This document shows, piece by piece, positions 19,501-32,737 of a DNA stretch of 64,000 bases. The DNA comes from Mercurialis annua. Taxonomy: Eukaryota; Streptophyta; Magnoliopsida; Malpighiales; Euphorbiaceae. The DNA lies in NCBI RefSeq assembly GCF_937616625.2, contig NC_065572.1:40141653-40205652 (forward strand), in the 5' to 3' direction. The position numbers were made by a program, and so were the translations under genes. Within the stretch, counting starts at the first letter, position 1, and each line of letters starts with the position of its first letter. Under the pieces are notes generated by a model. That model made no database searches and was not told the origin of the DNA. It saw nothing but the letters and a program-made list of their open reading frames with translations.

Positions 19501-22500
19501 CTTAAATCGCTAAAAATATGAAACGTTTGGATTTTTTCGGTAAAGTTTGTAAACGTTTGGCTTGTGTTTGTTTCGTAACGTTTGTACGTTTGGCTTAATC
19601 GCAAAAAAGGTGAAACGCTTGGATTTGTTTCGTAAAGTTTGGAAATGTTTGGCTTAAATTGCTAAAAATGTGAGACATTTGGATTTGTTTCGTAACGTTT
19701 TAAGTGTTTTGATTTGTTTCGAAACATTTGGATTTGTTTCGTAACGTTTGTAAACATTTGGCTTCAACCACTAAAAAGGGGAAACGCTTGGATTTGTTTC
19801 GTAACATTTGTAAACGTTTGCTTAAATCGCTAAAAAGTTGAAACATTTGGATTTGTTTCGTAACATTTTAAACGTTTGGATGAAATTGCTAAAAAGGTTA
19901 AACCTTTCGATTTGTTTAGTAACGTTTGGGTTAAATTGCTAAAACGGTGACACGTTTGGATTTATTTCGTAACCTTTCTAAACGTTTTTCTTAAATCGCT
20001 AAAAAGGTGAAATATTTGGATTTGTTTTCTAACGTTTTGCTTAAATCGCAAAAAATGTGAAACGTTTCGTTTTGTTTTGTTACGTTTGTGTATGTTTGGC
20101 TTAAATCGCTAAAAAGGTGAAACGTTTGGATTTGTTTTGTAATGTTTGTAAACGTTTGGCTTAAATCGCTAAAAATGTGAAACATTTTGTTTTGTTTCGT
20201 ATCGTTTGTAAACGTTCTGCTGAAATTGCTAAATAGGTGAAACGTTCGGTTTTGTTCCGAAATGTTTGTAAACGTTCGGCTTAAATCGCTAAAACTGTGA
20301 AACATTTGTTTTTGTTCGTAACATTTGTAAACGTTTGGCTTAAATCGCTAAAAAGGTGAAACATTTGGTTTTGTTTCATAACGTTTGTAAACGTTTGGCT
20401 TAAATCGCTAAAAAAGTGAAACATTAGGATTTGTTTCGTAACATTTATAAATGTTTGACTTAAATTGCTAAAAAGGTGAAACGTTTGGATTTATATCATA
20501 ACGTTTGTAAACGTTTGGCTAAAATTGCTAAAAATGGGAAACGTTTGGTTTGGTTTCGTAACGTTTGTAAGCGTTTGGCTTAAATTGCTAAAAAGGGGAA
20601 ATGCTTGGATTTGTTTCGTAACGTTTGTATACGTTTGGCTTAAATCGTTAAAAAGGTGAAACGTTTGGATTTGTTTCGTAACGATTGTAAACGATTGGTT
20701 TTGTTTCGTAATGTTTGTAAACGTTTGGCTTAAATCGCTAAAAATGTGAAACGTTTGGATTTGTTTCGTAACGTTTTAAGCGTTTGGTTTTGTTTCGTAA
20801 CGTTTGTAAACGTTTGGCTTAAATCGCTAAAAAGGTGAAACGTTTGGATTTGATTCGTAATGTTTGTAAACGTTTGGCTTATATTGCTAAAAAGGTGAAA
20901 CGTTTGGATTTGTTTCGCAACGTTTGTAAAAGTTTTTCTTAATTTGCTAAAAAGGTTAACGTTTGGATTTATATCATAACGTTTGTAAACGTTTGGCTCA
21001 AATCGTTAAAAATGGGAAACGTTTGGTTTGGTTTCGTAACGTTTGTAAGCGTTTTGCTTAAATTGTTGATAAGGTAAAACACTTGGATTTGTTTAGTAAC
21101 GTTTGTATACGTTTGGCTTAAATTGCTAAAAAGGTGAAACGTTTGGATTTTTTTCTTAACGTCTGTAAACAATTGGTTTTGTTTCGTAATGTTTGTAAAC
21201 ATTTGGCTTAAATCGCTAAAAATGTTAAACGATTGGATTCGTTCGTAACGTTTTAAACGTTTGGTTTAGTTTCGTAACGTTTGTAAACGTTTGGTTTGAA
21301 TCACTAAAAAGGTGAAACGTTTGGATCTGATTCATAACGTTTGTAAACGTTTGGCTTATATTGCTAAAAAGGTGAAACGTTTGGATTTGTTTCGTAACAC
21401 TTGTAAATGTTTGGCTTCAATCGCTAAAAAGTAAAATGTTTGGATTTGTTTCGTAAGGTTTGTCAACGTTTGGCTTAAATCGCTAAAAATTTGAAACGTT
21501 TGGATTTGTTTCGTAAGGTTTTAAACGTTTGGCTTAAATCACCAAAATGGAGAAACATTAGGATTTGTTTCGTATCGTTTGTAAACGTTTGACTCAAATC
21601 GCTAAAAAGGTGAAACGTTTGGATTTATTTCGTAACATTTGTAAACATTTGGCTTATATTGTTAAAATGGTGAAACGCTTGGATTTGTTTCATAATGTTT
21701 GTAAATGTTTGGCTTAAATCGCTAAAAAGGTTAAACATTTGGATTTGTTTCGTAATGTTTGTAAACGTTTGGCTTCAATCGTAAAATAGGTGAAACATTG
21801 GGATTTGTTTCGTAAGGTTTAAATCGCTAAAATGGGGAAACGTTAGGATTTGTTTCGTTACGTTTCTAAATGTTTGGCTTAAATCGCTAAAAAGGTGAAA
21901 CATTTGGATTTGTTTTGTAACGTTTGTAAACGTTTCGCTTAAATCGCTAATATGGGAAAACATTTGGATTTGTTTCGTAACGTTTTTAATTTTTTTGCTT
22001 AAATTGCTAAAAAGGTGAAACGTTTGGATTTGTTTCAAAATGTTTTAAACGTTTGGCTTAAATCGCTAAAAAGCTGAAATGTTTGTTTTTGTTCCGTAAC
22101 GTTTGTAAACGTTTGACTTAAATCACTAAAAAGGTGAAACGTTTTTTTTTGTTTCATTACCTTTGTAAACGTTTGGCTTCAATCGCTAAAAAGGTAAAAC
22201 GTTTGGATTTGTTTTGGAACATTTGTAAACGTTTGCCTTAAATCTCTAAAAAGGTGAAACGTTTGGATTTGTTTCGTAATGTTTGTAAACGTTTGCCTTA
22301 AATCGCAAAAAAGGTGAAACGTTTGGATTTATATCGTAATGTTTTAAACGTTTGAATTTGTTTTGTAACGTTTGTAAATGTTTGTCTTAAATCGCTAAAA
22401 CGGTGAAATGTTTGGATTTGTTAAAGTTTGTAAATGTTTGGTTTAAATTGCTATAAAGGTGAAACGTTTGGATTTATATCTTAACGTTTGGCTTAAATCG

Positions 22501-24748
22501 TTAAAAATGTGAACCGTTTGGTTTTGTTTCGTAATGTTTTTAAGCGTTTGGCTTAAATTGCTAAAAAGGGGAAACACTTGGATTTGTTTCGTAACGTTTG
22601 TAAACGTTTGGCTTAAATCGCTATGGATTTTTTTGTAACGTTTGTAAACGTTTGGCTTAAAACGCTAAAAAGGTGAAACGTTTAGATTTGTTTCGTAACG
22701 TTTTAAACGTTTGGATTTGTTTTGTAACGTTTGTAAACGTTTTGCTTAAATCGCTAAAAAGGGGAAACGTTTGGATTTGTTTCGTAACATTTTTAAATGT
22801 TTGGCTTAAATTGCTAAAAAGGGGAAACGTTTGGATTTATATGGTAACGATTGTAAACGTTTGGCTTAAATTGCTAAAAATGTGAAACGTTTGGTTTTGT
22901 TTCGTAACGTTTGCAAGCGTTTGGCTTAAATTGCTAAAAAGGTGAAAAGCTTGGATTTGTTTGTAACGTTTGTAAACATTTGGGTGAAATCGCGAAAAAG
23001 GTGAAACGCTTGGATTTGTTTCGTAATTTTTGTAAAATTTTGGTTTCAATCGATAAAAAGGTGAAACGCTTGGATTTGTTTCGTAACTTTTGTAAAGGTT
23101 TGGCTTAAATTGATAAAAATGTGAAACATTTGGATTTGTTTCGTAACGTTTGTAAACGTTTGCCTTAAATTGCTAAAAAGGTGAAACGTTTGGATTTGTT
23201 TTGTAACGTTTGTAAATGTTTGGCTTAAATTGCTGAAAAGGTAAAACGCTTGGTTTTGTTTCGTAAATTTTGTAAAAGTTCTACTTAAATCGCTAAAAAT
23301 GTGAAACGTTTCGATTTGTTTCGTAAAGTTTGTAAACGTTTGGCTTGTACTTGTTTCGTAACGTTTGTAAACGTTTGGCTTAATCGCTAAAAAGGTGAAA
23401 CGCTTGGATTTGTTTCGTAACGTTTGTAAACGTTTGGCTTAAATTGCTAAAAATGTGAGACGTTTGGATTTGTTTCATAACATTTTAATTGTTTGGATTT
23501 GTTTCGTAACGTTTGTAAACGTTTGGCTTCAATCTCTAAAAATGGGAAACGCTTGGATTTATTTCGTAACATTTGATAATGTGTGGCTTAAATCGCTAAA
23601 AAGGTAAAACATTTGGATTTGTTTCGTAACGTTTTAAACGTTTGGATTAAATCGCTAAAAAGGTGAAACCTTTCGATTTGTTTCGTAACGTTTATAAACG
23701 TTTGGCTTTAATCGCTAAAAAGGTGAAGAGTTTGGTTTTGTTTCGTAACGTTCGTAAACGTTTTTCTTAAATCGATAAAAAGGTGAAACATTTGGATTTG
23801 TTTTGTAACGTTTGTCTTAAATCGCTAAAAATCTGAAACATTTCGTTTTGTTTCGTAACGTTTGTATATGTTTGGCTTAAATCTCTAAAAAGGTAAAACG
23901 TTTGAATTTGTTTTGTAATGTTTGTAAACGTTTGGCTTAAATCGCTAAAAATGTGAAACATTTGGTTTTGTTTCATATCATTTGCAAACTTTCGGCTGAA
24001 ATTGCTAAAAAAGCTAAACGTTTGGTTTTGATGTGAAACGTTTGTAAACGTTCGACTTAAATCGCTAAAAATGTGAAACATTTGTTTTCGCTCGTAACAT
24101 TTGTAAAAGTTTGGCTTAAATCAGTAAAAAGGTGAAACATTTGGTTTTGTTTCGTAACCTTTGTAATCGTTTGTCTTAAATCGCTAAAAAGGTGAAACCT
24201 TAGGATTTGTTTCGTAACGTTTGTAAACGTTTGGTTTAAATCGCTAAAAAGGTGAAAGGTTTGGATTAATTTCGCAACGTTTGTAAACGTTTGGCTAAAA
24301 TTTCTAAAATGGGGAAACGTTTGGATTTGTTTTGTAACGTTTGTAAACGTTTGGTTTAAATTGCTAAAAAGGTGAAACATTTGATTTTTTCGAAACGTTT
24401 GTAAACGTTTGACTTAAATCGCTAAAAAAGTGAAACATTTGGATTTGTTTCGTAAAGTTTTAAACGTTCGGTTTTGTTTCCTAACTATTGTAAACGTTTG
24501 GCTGAAATCGCTAAAATGGGGAAACGTTTGGATTTATTTCGTAACGTTTGTAAACGTTTGGCTTAAATGTGTAAAAAGGGGAAACGTTTGAATTTGTTTC
24601 GAAATGTTTGTAAAAGTTTGGCTTAAATCGCTAAAAAGGTGAAACGCTTGGATTTGTTACGTAATGTTTGTAAACGTTTGGCTTATACCGCTAAAAATTG
24701 TAAACGTTTGGATTTGTTTCGTAACTTTTTAAACGTTTGGTTTTGTTT
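16516..24748 (+). repeat. 60-bp satellite array, A orientation, with higher-order structure
   Basis: The longest uninterrupted satellite stretch (8.2 kb). Variant monomers recur in order. A segment with TTGCTAAAGGTGAAACTC is at 16958 and again at 17821 (863 bp). GATTTATATC-type monomers near 18236/18713 and 20488/20966 repeat at about 478 bp. The stretch near 19.0-20.4 kb corresponds to 22.75-24.15 kb (shift about 3776 bp). Contracted ~30-bp units (CGTTTTAAACGTTTGG joins) are scattered throughout. No other feature was seen. Confidence 0.96.
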
Positions 24749-24765
24749 GTAAACGTTACGAAATA
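24735..24765. other. Strand-switch junction in the satellite
   Basis: The array changes from A orientation (…ACGTTTGGTTTTG) to its reverse complement (TTTGTAAACGTTACG, AAATAAATCC…). The palindromic AACGTT sequences blur the exact point. Everything from here to ~49.9 kb is in B orientation. Confidence 0.85.
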
Positions 24766-27339
24766 AATCCAAATGTTTCACCGTTTTAGTAATTTAAGCC
24801 AAATGTTTACAGACGTTAAGAAACAAAATTACGAAACAAATCTAAACGTTTCATCTTTTTAGCGATTTAAGCCAAACGTTTACAAACGTTACAAAACAAA
24901 TCCAAATGTTTCACCTTTTTAGCAATTTAAATCAAACGTTTACAAATATTACGAAACAAAACAAAACGTATAAAACATTACGAATCAAATGTTATGAAAC
25001 AAATTCAAACGTTTACAAGCGTTACGGAACAAAAACAAACGTTTCCCAAACGTTACGATACAAATCCAAACTTTTCACCTTTTTAGCGATTTAACCAAAC
25101 GTTACGAAACAAATCCAAACGTTTTACCATTTTAGCGATTTAAGCCAAACATTACAAACGTTTCGAAACAAATCCAAACATTTCACCTTTTTAGCGATTT
25201 AAGACAAACTTTTACAAAGGTTACAAAACAAAACCAAACATTTCACCTTTTTATCAATTTAAGCTAAACGTCTACAAACGTTACGGAACAAAACCTAACG
25301 TTTCAATTTTTTAGCGATTTAAGCCAAACGTTTACAAACGTTACGCAACAAATCCAAACGTTTCCCATTTTAGCGATTTAAGCCAAACATTTACAAATGT
25401 TACGAAACAAATCCAAACGTTTCACATTTTTTGCGATTGAAGCCAAACGTTTACAAACGTTACGAAACAAATCCAAACGTTTCACCTTTTTTAGAAATTT
25501 AAGCCAAACGGTACAGAACAAAACCAAACGTTTCACATTTTAGAGACTTAAGCCAAAAGTTTACAAACGCTACGAAAAAAATCCAATCGTTTCACCATTT
25601 TAGCGATTTAAGCTAAATATTTACAAACGTTATGAAACAAATCAAAACGTTTTACATTTTTAGCGATTTAAGCCAAACGTTTAAAAACGTTACGAAATAA
25701 AACCAAACGTTTATAGTTTTAGCAATTGATGCCAAACGTTTATAAACATTACGAAACAAAACCAAACGTTTCACCTTTTTAGCGATTTAAGCCAAACGTT
25801 TACAAACATTACGAAACAAATCCAAACGTTTCATATTTTTAGCAATTTCAGCCAAATGTTTACAAATGTTACGGAACAAAACCAAAAATTTCATATTTTT
25901 AGCGATTTAAGCCAAATGTTTACAAAAGTTTAGAAACAAAACCAAACGTTTACAAACCTTACGAAACAAATCCAAATGTTTCACCCTTTTAGCTATTTAA
26001 GCCAAACGTTAAAAACGTTACAAAACAAATCCAAACATTTCACATTTTTAGCAATTTAAGACAAACGTTTCCAAACGTACGAAACAAATCCAAATGTTTT
26101 CCCGTTTTAGCAATATAAGCCAAACGCTTACAAACGTTATGAAACAAATCTGAATGTTTCACCTATTCTGCAATTTAAGCCAAACGTTTACAAAGGTTAC
26201 GAAACAAATCCAAACCCAAACGTTTCACATTTTTAGCGATTTAAGCCAAACGTTTACAAACATTATGAAACAAAACCAATTGTTTCACCTTTTTAGCGAT
26301 TTAAGCCAACGTTTAATAATGTTACGCAACAAATCCAAACGATTCCCTATTTTAGCGATTTAAGTCAAATGTTTAAAAACGTTACGAAACAAATCCAACA
26401 TTTCGCATTTTAAGCAATTTAAGCCTAACGTTTACAAACATTACAAAACAAAACCAAACGTTTACAAACGTTACGAAACAAAACCAAATGTTTCACCTTT
26501 TTAGCGATTTAAGCCAAACGTTTACAAACTTTACGAAAGAAATCCAAACGTTTCACCTTTTTAGCTATTTAAGACGATTGTTTACAAACGTTACAAAACA
26601 AAACAAAACGTTTAAAATGTTACAAAACAAATCCAAACGTTTCACCGTTTTAGCAATTTAAGCCAAATGTTTACAAACGTTACGAAACAAATCCAAACGT
26701 TTCACCTTTTTAGAAATTTAAGCCAAACGTTTGCAAACGTTACGAAACAAATCCAAGAGTTTTACCTTTTTAGCAATTTAAGCCAAACGTTTACAAACGT
26801 TACGAAACAAAACCTAACGTTTAAAACTTTACCAAACAAATCCAAACATTTCACTTTTTTAGCGATTTAAGCCAAACGTTTACAAACGTTACCAAACAAA
26901 TCCAAGCATTTCATCTTTTTAGTAATTTAAGCCAAACGTTTACAAACGTTATGAAACAAATCCAAACGTTTCACCTTTTTATCGATTGAAGCCAAACGTT
27001 GAGAAACAAAACGTAACGTTTCACCTTTTTAGCAATTTAAACCAAACGTTTACAAACATAATGCAACAAATCCAAATGTTTCGCCTTTTTTACAATTTAA
27101 GCCAAACGTTTATAAACGTTACAAAACAAATCCAAAAGTTTCACCTTATTAGAGATGTAAGCTAAACGTTATGAAACAAATCCAAACGTTTCACCTTTTT
27201 AGTGATTGAAGTCAAAAGTTTACAAAAGTTACGAAACAAATCCAAACGTTTAAAATGTTACGAAACAAATCCAAACGTTTCACTTTTTTAGCGATTTAAG
27301 CCAAACGTTTACAAACGTTACGAAACCAATCCAAGTGTT
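24749..27339 (-). repeat. 60-bp satellite array, B orientation
   Basis: Reverse-complement array. Diagnostic variants are TTATAGTTTTAGC at 25711 and CAAATCTGAATG at 26145; each recurs about 3.8 kb further on once insertions are subtracted. Ends in GTGTT (27335-27339), the target duplication of the following solo LTR. Confidence 0.95.
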
Positions 27340-28182
27340 TGTAATACTTCGTACGTTTGGCGTTGCTGGAATTTGCAATTTGACCTTTTTCCGATAACCC
27401 GAGCTAGTAGGACGAAAAATATGGAAGTAATTGGATAGACAAGACCCGAGTAGGTTAGTTTTCAGAATTCTAATACGAAAAGTTTGGTATTAAAGTTCAT
27501 TTTGAGGATAACATTTGGGAATAAATGGAATGGTAAGACAAATTGTAAAAATAAATGTTTAGGTCCCAAATTGGTAAATAATAAGTTAAGTCTCGAGAAT
27601 TGTAATTAAAATATAATCGAAGGAAATTAGCGATCATGGAGTAGTAGTATTTATTTGAATATAAATAATACGTGCGGGATTGAGTTAAAACGGATAATTA
27701 ACCGTTTGGTTAAAAGGATAAGTTTGAAAGAGAAATGGTTTAAGTTAATGAAATGAAGTACTTAAGTGGCAATTTAACCATGATATATAAGATTTCTTAC
27801 ATGAATCATATTATTCATAAGAGAGGAGAAAACGTTACAGAAGAAGGAAACGTGAGAAAAGGTGGCGATCGTGAGGGTTTCGTCGTTCGACGTCCAAATC
27901 GCGTGATTTTCGTTCCGTTCTCTTCAAAAATTCGATCTCTATCATCTCCAATCTTTGAATATAGGTAAGCTTGACGTTTTGGCTTAGGATTTTGATAGTC
28001 ATAAGGCTGTTTTAGTTTATCACGTTGCAATCGAATCGTATCAACCGTAATCACATCGTTTTTTACGTTTTTGATGATTATTGAGTTGGATTTTGTGTTA
28101 CATTGATGTAGAAGCATGTCGGAATGAGTTAGGGGTGTCAAAAGCATGTCGAGGCAACATTTGGAGCTGTTTAAGGGGTGTA

Positions 28183-28660
28183 TCATGACGTGAGACAATG
28201 TCTCACGACGTGAGATATAATCTCGCGACACAAGCGAACTTGCAATCGGCATAATTTCTTCGTTCAGACTCGGAATTGAGCGATTATCGTTGCGTTGGAA
28301 AGAGGAAAGGATTGTCTATCATCCTAGATCATCAAATTAAGGTAAGAATTAATGTTTGGTTTCTGTAAATGAAGTTTTAGTTGCTGCCTAGGTTTTGAAT
28401 CGAGCGGTTTCATTGAATTCGCGTATTCGATTCGTTTTAAGCGTTTTTTAAGCTTTTAATGGATTTACATGTTGTTTTGTGGTTGGATATGCTCGTGAGT
28501 ATGTTAAGCATGTCGGGAGTGGATAATGGCGTGTTTTGGAGCAGCTAGGGACTGCTGCCCCGACCTCACGTCGCGCCAGCCTTGGGCACGACGCGAGGGT
28601 GTGCGTCGTGACGCGAAGGCTTCCTTCACGGCGCGACACACCTTGGCAGGACGTGCCAAT
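28183..28660. repeat. Short GC-rich palindromes in the solo LTR
   Basis: Scattered imperfect palindromes such as CTCACGACGTGAG (about 28200) and GGGCACGACGCGAG, GTCGTGACGCGA and GGCAGGACGTGCC (28570-28660). They are less regular than in D and occupy the corresponding part of the LTR. Diffuse borders. Confidence 0.5.
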
Positions 28661-29251
28661 GCAATACCCGGACTCCCTAGGTCGTTTTTGACCCCTTCCG
28701 ATGCACGAAACTTGGACGTAGTATTTCGTGAATCAATAGGAACATTCGGACGTTGGTTTAACAAAAAAATGGCCGCATATCGTATCGTTTGACGGCGAGG
28801 TTTGAACATATAGTTCAATGTTAAATAATTAGGTTTAGTTATAAACCTAAAGTCATTATTGAGATGATATAGTCATATCAATAAGCAAAGACTGAACGAA
28901 CGAGATTAGACGCGGTTAGAACTAGACGAGTTACATATAAGTTCATCTCGAGTCTAGAACATCTTTAGAATTAGATTCTTACTCGAGTTATGTTTGCCTG
29001 TTTCCTAGATCCATCAAGGCAACCGGCTACGGGATCAAAACACGAGGACCTTTGAAAGATCGACTTATTTGGAGTTTACGTATAGGAATATGGAAATAGT
29101 GGTCGCTGTGAGTTACACTTTACTTTTGTGTATTATTATGCAATCACTAATATTGATATTATAAGTATGATATTAAATTGCATCACATGTATTAGTATAT
29201 TATCGATTATAGACTGTGAAAACTAGTATATGATCTGGGGGAACGAGCTAC

Positions 29252-29268
29252 CTATTGGGCGTCAATAG
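29252..29268 (+). other. Conserved LTR hairpin, solo LTR copy
   Basis: CTATTG, loop GGCGT, CAATAG, preceded by GAGCTAC. Stem and GG-starting loop are shared with B, C and D. Confidence 0.7.
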
Positions 29269-30160
29269 CGTTCGGGTAAGTCTTAGCCAGTAGAATTAGA
29301 CTTACTTGTTGTGATTTCGATACGAGGTCAGCTTAGTTGAACTATCCTGCGGCCTGTATCTAGTGAGTCGCCATGGTTGAATTGTTCCGGGACTTTGTGT
29401 ATGGTTGGTTTTGAGATGGTATGAGGCATAATGATTGAACTATCTCGATGCCCGACCAGATGGTGGTTGACATGGTTGAATTATCCCGTAACCTCCATCA
29501 AGATTAAAATATTATATTCCTTATGAATACTAGGAATTGTCCAGTTCAGGGTTGCTTACGAGATTAAGGTTTCGATCGGATCAAGTACTTGAACTATAAT
29601 ATATGTTTTATTTAAAATGCAATGTTAATTTATATAATACCTTAGTAATGTGTAAACGCACTCAATATATTCCCGTATATTGACCCCTCATAGTTTTCCC
29701 TCTCAGGTGAATAATCTCTTGATGTGACAGACTTCTATCCTTTCCTCAGAAGTCTAGTTAGAAGTATATACAAGGAAGATTTCTATCGATAGCGCTGTAG
29801 TAGTCTAGTCTTAGATGTTTATGTGTTTCTGTCAAACGGTTTTATGTATTTATACTCTGATGCTTTGTGAACTTGAATAGTTCTACTGCGCATTAAACCG
29901 TTTGTTTTTTAGGTGCAAAACAGGGCAATGCTTGATGTGGCATTGCAGTGTAAGACCCTAGTTTATATGAATGGTTTTTAGAATGTAAATAGATGTTTGA
30001 CATCTTATTGTTTTAAAAACTTTTCTCAAAAAGCTGGCATGATTGCTATTTGAATTGTATTGCGAAACGTTTATAGTGGTATTAGGCTTGCGACGGGTTT
30101 TGGAGCTACCACTCCCATTCCCTAGTGCTGGTCGCGGCTCGATATTTTTGGGTCGTGACG

Positions 30161-32737
30161 GTGTTTCACCTTTTTAGCAATTTAAGCCAAACGTTTACAA
30201 ACGTTACGAAACAAATCCATATGTTTCACCTTTTTATCGATTGAAGCCAAACGTTTACTAACGTTACGAAACAAAACCAAACGTTTATAAACGTTACGAA
30301 ATAAATCAAAACGTTTCACCTTTTTAGCGATTTAAGCCAAACGTTTACAAACGTTACGAAACAAAACCAAACGTTTCCCCTTTTTAGCGATTTAAGCCAA
30401 ACATTTATAAAGTTACAAAACAAATCCAAACGTTTACTCATTTTAGCGATTTAAGCCAAACATTTAAAACGTTACCAAAACTAATCCAAGTGTTTGACCT
30501 TTTTAGAAATTTAAGCCAAACGTTAACAAACGTTACGAAACAAAACCAAACGTTTCACCTTTTTGGCGATTTAAGTCAAACGTTTATAAACGTTACGAAA
30601 CAAATCCAAACGTTTCCCCATTTTAGTGATTTAAGACAAATTTTTACAAATGTTACGAAACAAATCCAAGCGTTTCACCTTTTTAGCGATTTAAGCCAAA
30701 CGTATACAAACGTTACGAAACAAATCCAAACGTTTCACCTTTTTAGCAATTTAAGCCAAACGTTTACAAACGTTACGAAACAAATCCAAACGTTGCACAT
30801 TTTTTAGCGATATAAGCCAAACGTTTATAAACGTTACGAAACAAAACCAAACGTTTAAAATGTTACGAAAAAAATCCAAACGTTTCACCTTTTTAGCGAT
30901 TTAAGCCAAACGTTTCCAAACGTTACGAAACAAATCCAAGTGTTTCACCTTTTTAGCAATTTAAGCAAAACGTTTACAAACTTGATGAAAAAAATCAAAA
31001 CGTTTCACCTTTTTAGCGATTGAAGACAAACATTTACGAAGGTTACAAAACTAAATCAAACGTTTATAGACGTTACGAAACAAATCCAAATGTTTCACCT
31101 TTTTAGCGATTTAAGGAAAACGTTTACAAACGTCACGAAACAAAACCAAACGTTTCCCCTTTTTAGCGATTTAAGCCAAACGTTTATAAAAGTTACAAAA
31201 CAAATCCAAACATTTACCCATTTTAGCGATTTAAGCCAAACGTTTAAAATGTTACGAAACTAATCCAAGTGTTTCACCTTTTTAGCAATTTAAGCCAAAC
31301 GTTTACAAACGTTACGAAACAAAACGAAACGTTTCCCCTTTTTAGAGATTTAAGCCAAACGTATACAAACGTTACGAAACAAATCCAAACGTTTCCCCAT
31401 TTTAGTGATTTAAGCCAAACGTTTACAAACGCTACGAAACAAATCCAAGTGTTTTCACCTTTTTAGTGATTTAAGCCAAACGTTTACAAATGATACGAAA
31501 CTAATCCTAAATGTTTCACCTTTTTAGCAATTTAAACCAAACGTTTACAAACGCTACGAAACAAATCTAAACAGTTAACCTTTTTCGCGATTTTAGCCAA
31601 ACGTTTATAAACGTTACAAAACAAATCCAAACGTTTCCCCTTTTTAGCGATTTAAGCCAAACGTTTGCAAACGTTACGAAACAAATCCAAACATTTCACA
31701 TTTTTAGCGATTGAAGCCAAACGTATACAAACGTTACGAAACAAATCCAAACGTTTCAACTTTTTAGAAATTTAACCCAAATGTTTACAAACGGTACAAA
31801 ACCAAGCGTTTCACATTTTTAGTGACTTAAGCCAAACGTTTACAAATGTTACGAAACAAATCCAAAATGTTTCACCTTTTTAGCAATTTAAACCAAACGT
31901 TTACAAACGCTACGAAACAAATCCAAACGTTTCACCTTTTTTGTGATTTTAGCCAAACGTTTACAAACGTTACAAAACAAATCCAAACGTTTCCCCTTTT
32001 TAGCGATTTAAGCCAAACGTTTGCAAACGTTATGAAACAAATCCAAACATTTCACATTTTTAGCGATTGAAGCCAAACGTATACAAACGTTACGAAACAA
32101 ATTCAAATATTTCACCTTTTTAGCAATTTAAGCCAAATGTTTACAAACGGTACAGAACAAAACCAAACGTTTCACATTTTTAGCGAAACGTTTACAAACG
32201 CCACGAAAAAACCAAACATTTCACCATTTTAGCGATTTAAGCAAAACATTTACAAACGTTACGAAACAAATCCAAACATTTCACATTTTTAGCGATTTAA
32301 GCCAAACGTTTAAAAACGTTACGAAACAAAACCAAACGTTTATAGTTTTAGCAATTTATGCCAAACGTTTACAAACGTTACGAAACAAAACCAAATCTTT
32401 CACCTTTTTAACGAGTTAAGCCAAACGTTTACAAACGTTACGAAACAAATCCAAACGTTTCACCGTTTTAGCGAATTAAGCCAAAAGTTTACAAACGCTA
32501 TGGAACAAAACCAAACGTTTCACATTTTTAGCGATTTAAGCCAAACGTTTAAAAATGTTACGAAAAAAACCAAACGTTTACAAACTTTGAGAAACAAATC
32601 CAAACGTTTCACCGTTTTAGCTATTTAAACCAAACGTGTAAAATATTACGAAACAAATCCAAACGTTTCCCATTTTTAGCAATTTAAGCCAAACGTTTAC
32701 AAATATACGAAACTAATCCAAAAGTTTCCCCTTTTTA
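30161..32737 (-). repeat. 60-bp satellite array, B orientation
   Basis: Contains local duplications: a monomer series at 30361 recurs at 31140 (779 bp) and another near 31510 recurs near 31868 (~358 bp). The TTATAG variant at 32340 pairs with 25711. Nothing else seen. Confidence 0.95.

Larger units (their letters stand above)
27340..30160 (+). mobile_element. 2.8-kb solo LTR related to element D
   Basis: Starts TGTAATACTT and ends GGGTCGTGACG, flanked by perfect GTGTT duplications (27335-27339, 30161-30165). No internal region exists, so this is a solo LTR left by recombination between two LTRs. It shares blocks with D's LTR: TTTGATGATTATTGAGTTG, TGTCGGAATGAGTTAG, GATTTCGATACGAG, the hairpin at 29252-29268, and the CTCA...TGACCCCTCA...CAG module ending at 29706. 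A TATA-like GATATATAAG lies near 27781. Possible splice donors are AG/GTAAGC at 27965 and AAG/GTAAGAA at 28342. The final base is G where related LTRs have A. No coding capacity. Confidence 0.88.

Noticed and set aside
16551..24380. Many 60-110-codon open frames with FHLFSDLSQTFTNVTKQ-type repeats
   Set aside because: They are translations of the 60-bp satellite in its one stop-free frame, broken wherever monomers mutate; no start, promoter or non-repeat part supports a gene.
16516..24748. Centromere identity or CENP-B box in the satellite
   Set aside because: The TTTCGTAACG part shows no real match to the CENP-B box, and plant centromeric satellites are usually ~150-180 bp. Function cannot be decided from sequence; CENH3 ChIP would be needed.
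27815..28818. Minus-strand open frames of 145 and 104 codons in the solo LTR
   Set aside because: No recognisable domain, opposite to LTR transcription, overlapping GC-rich palindromes; chance frames.
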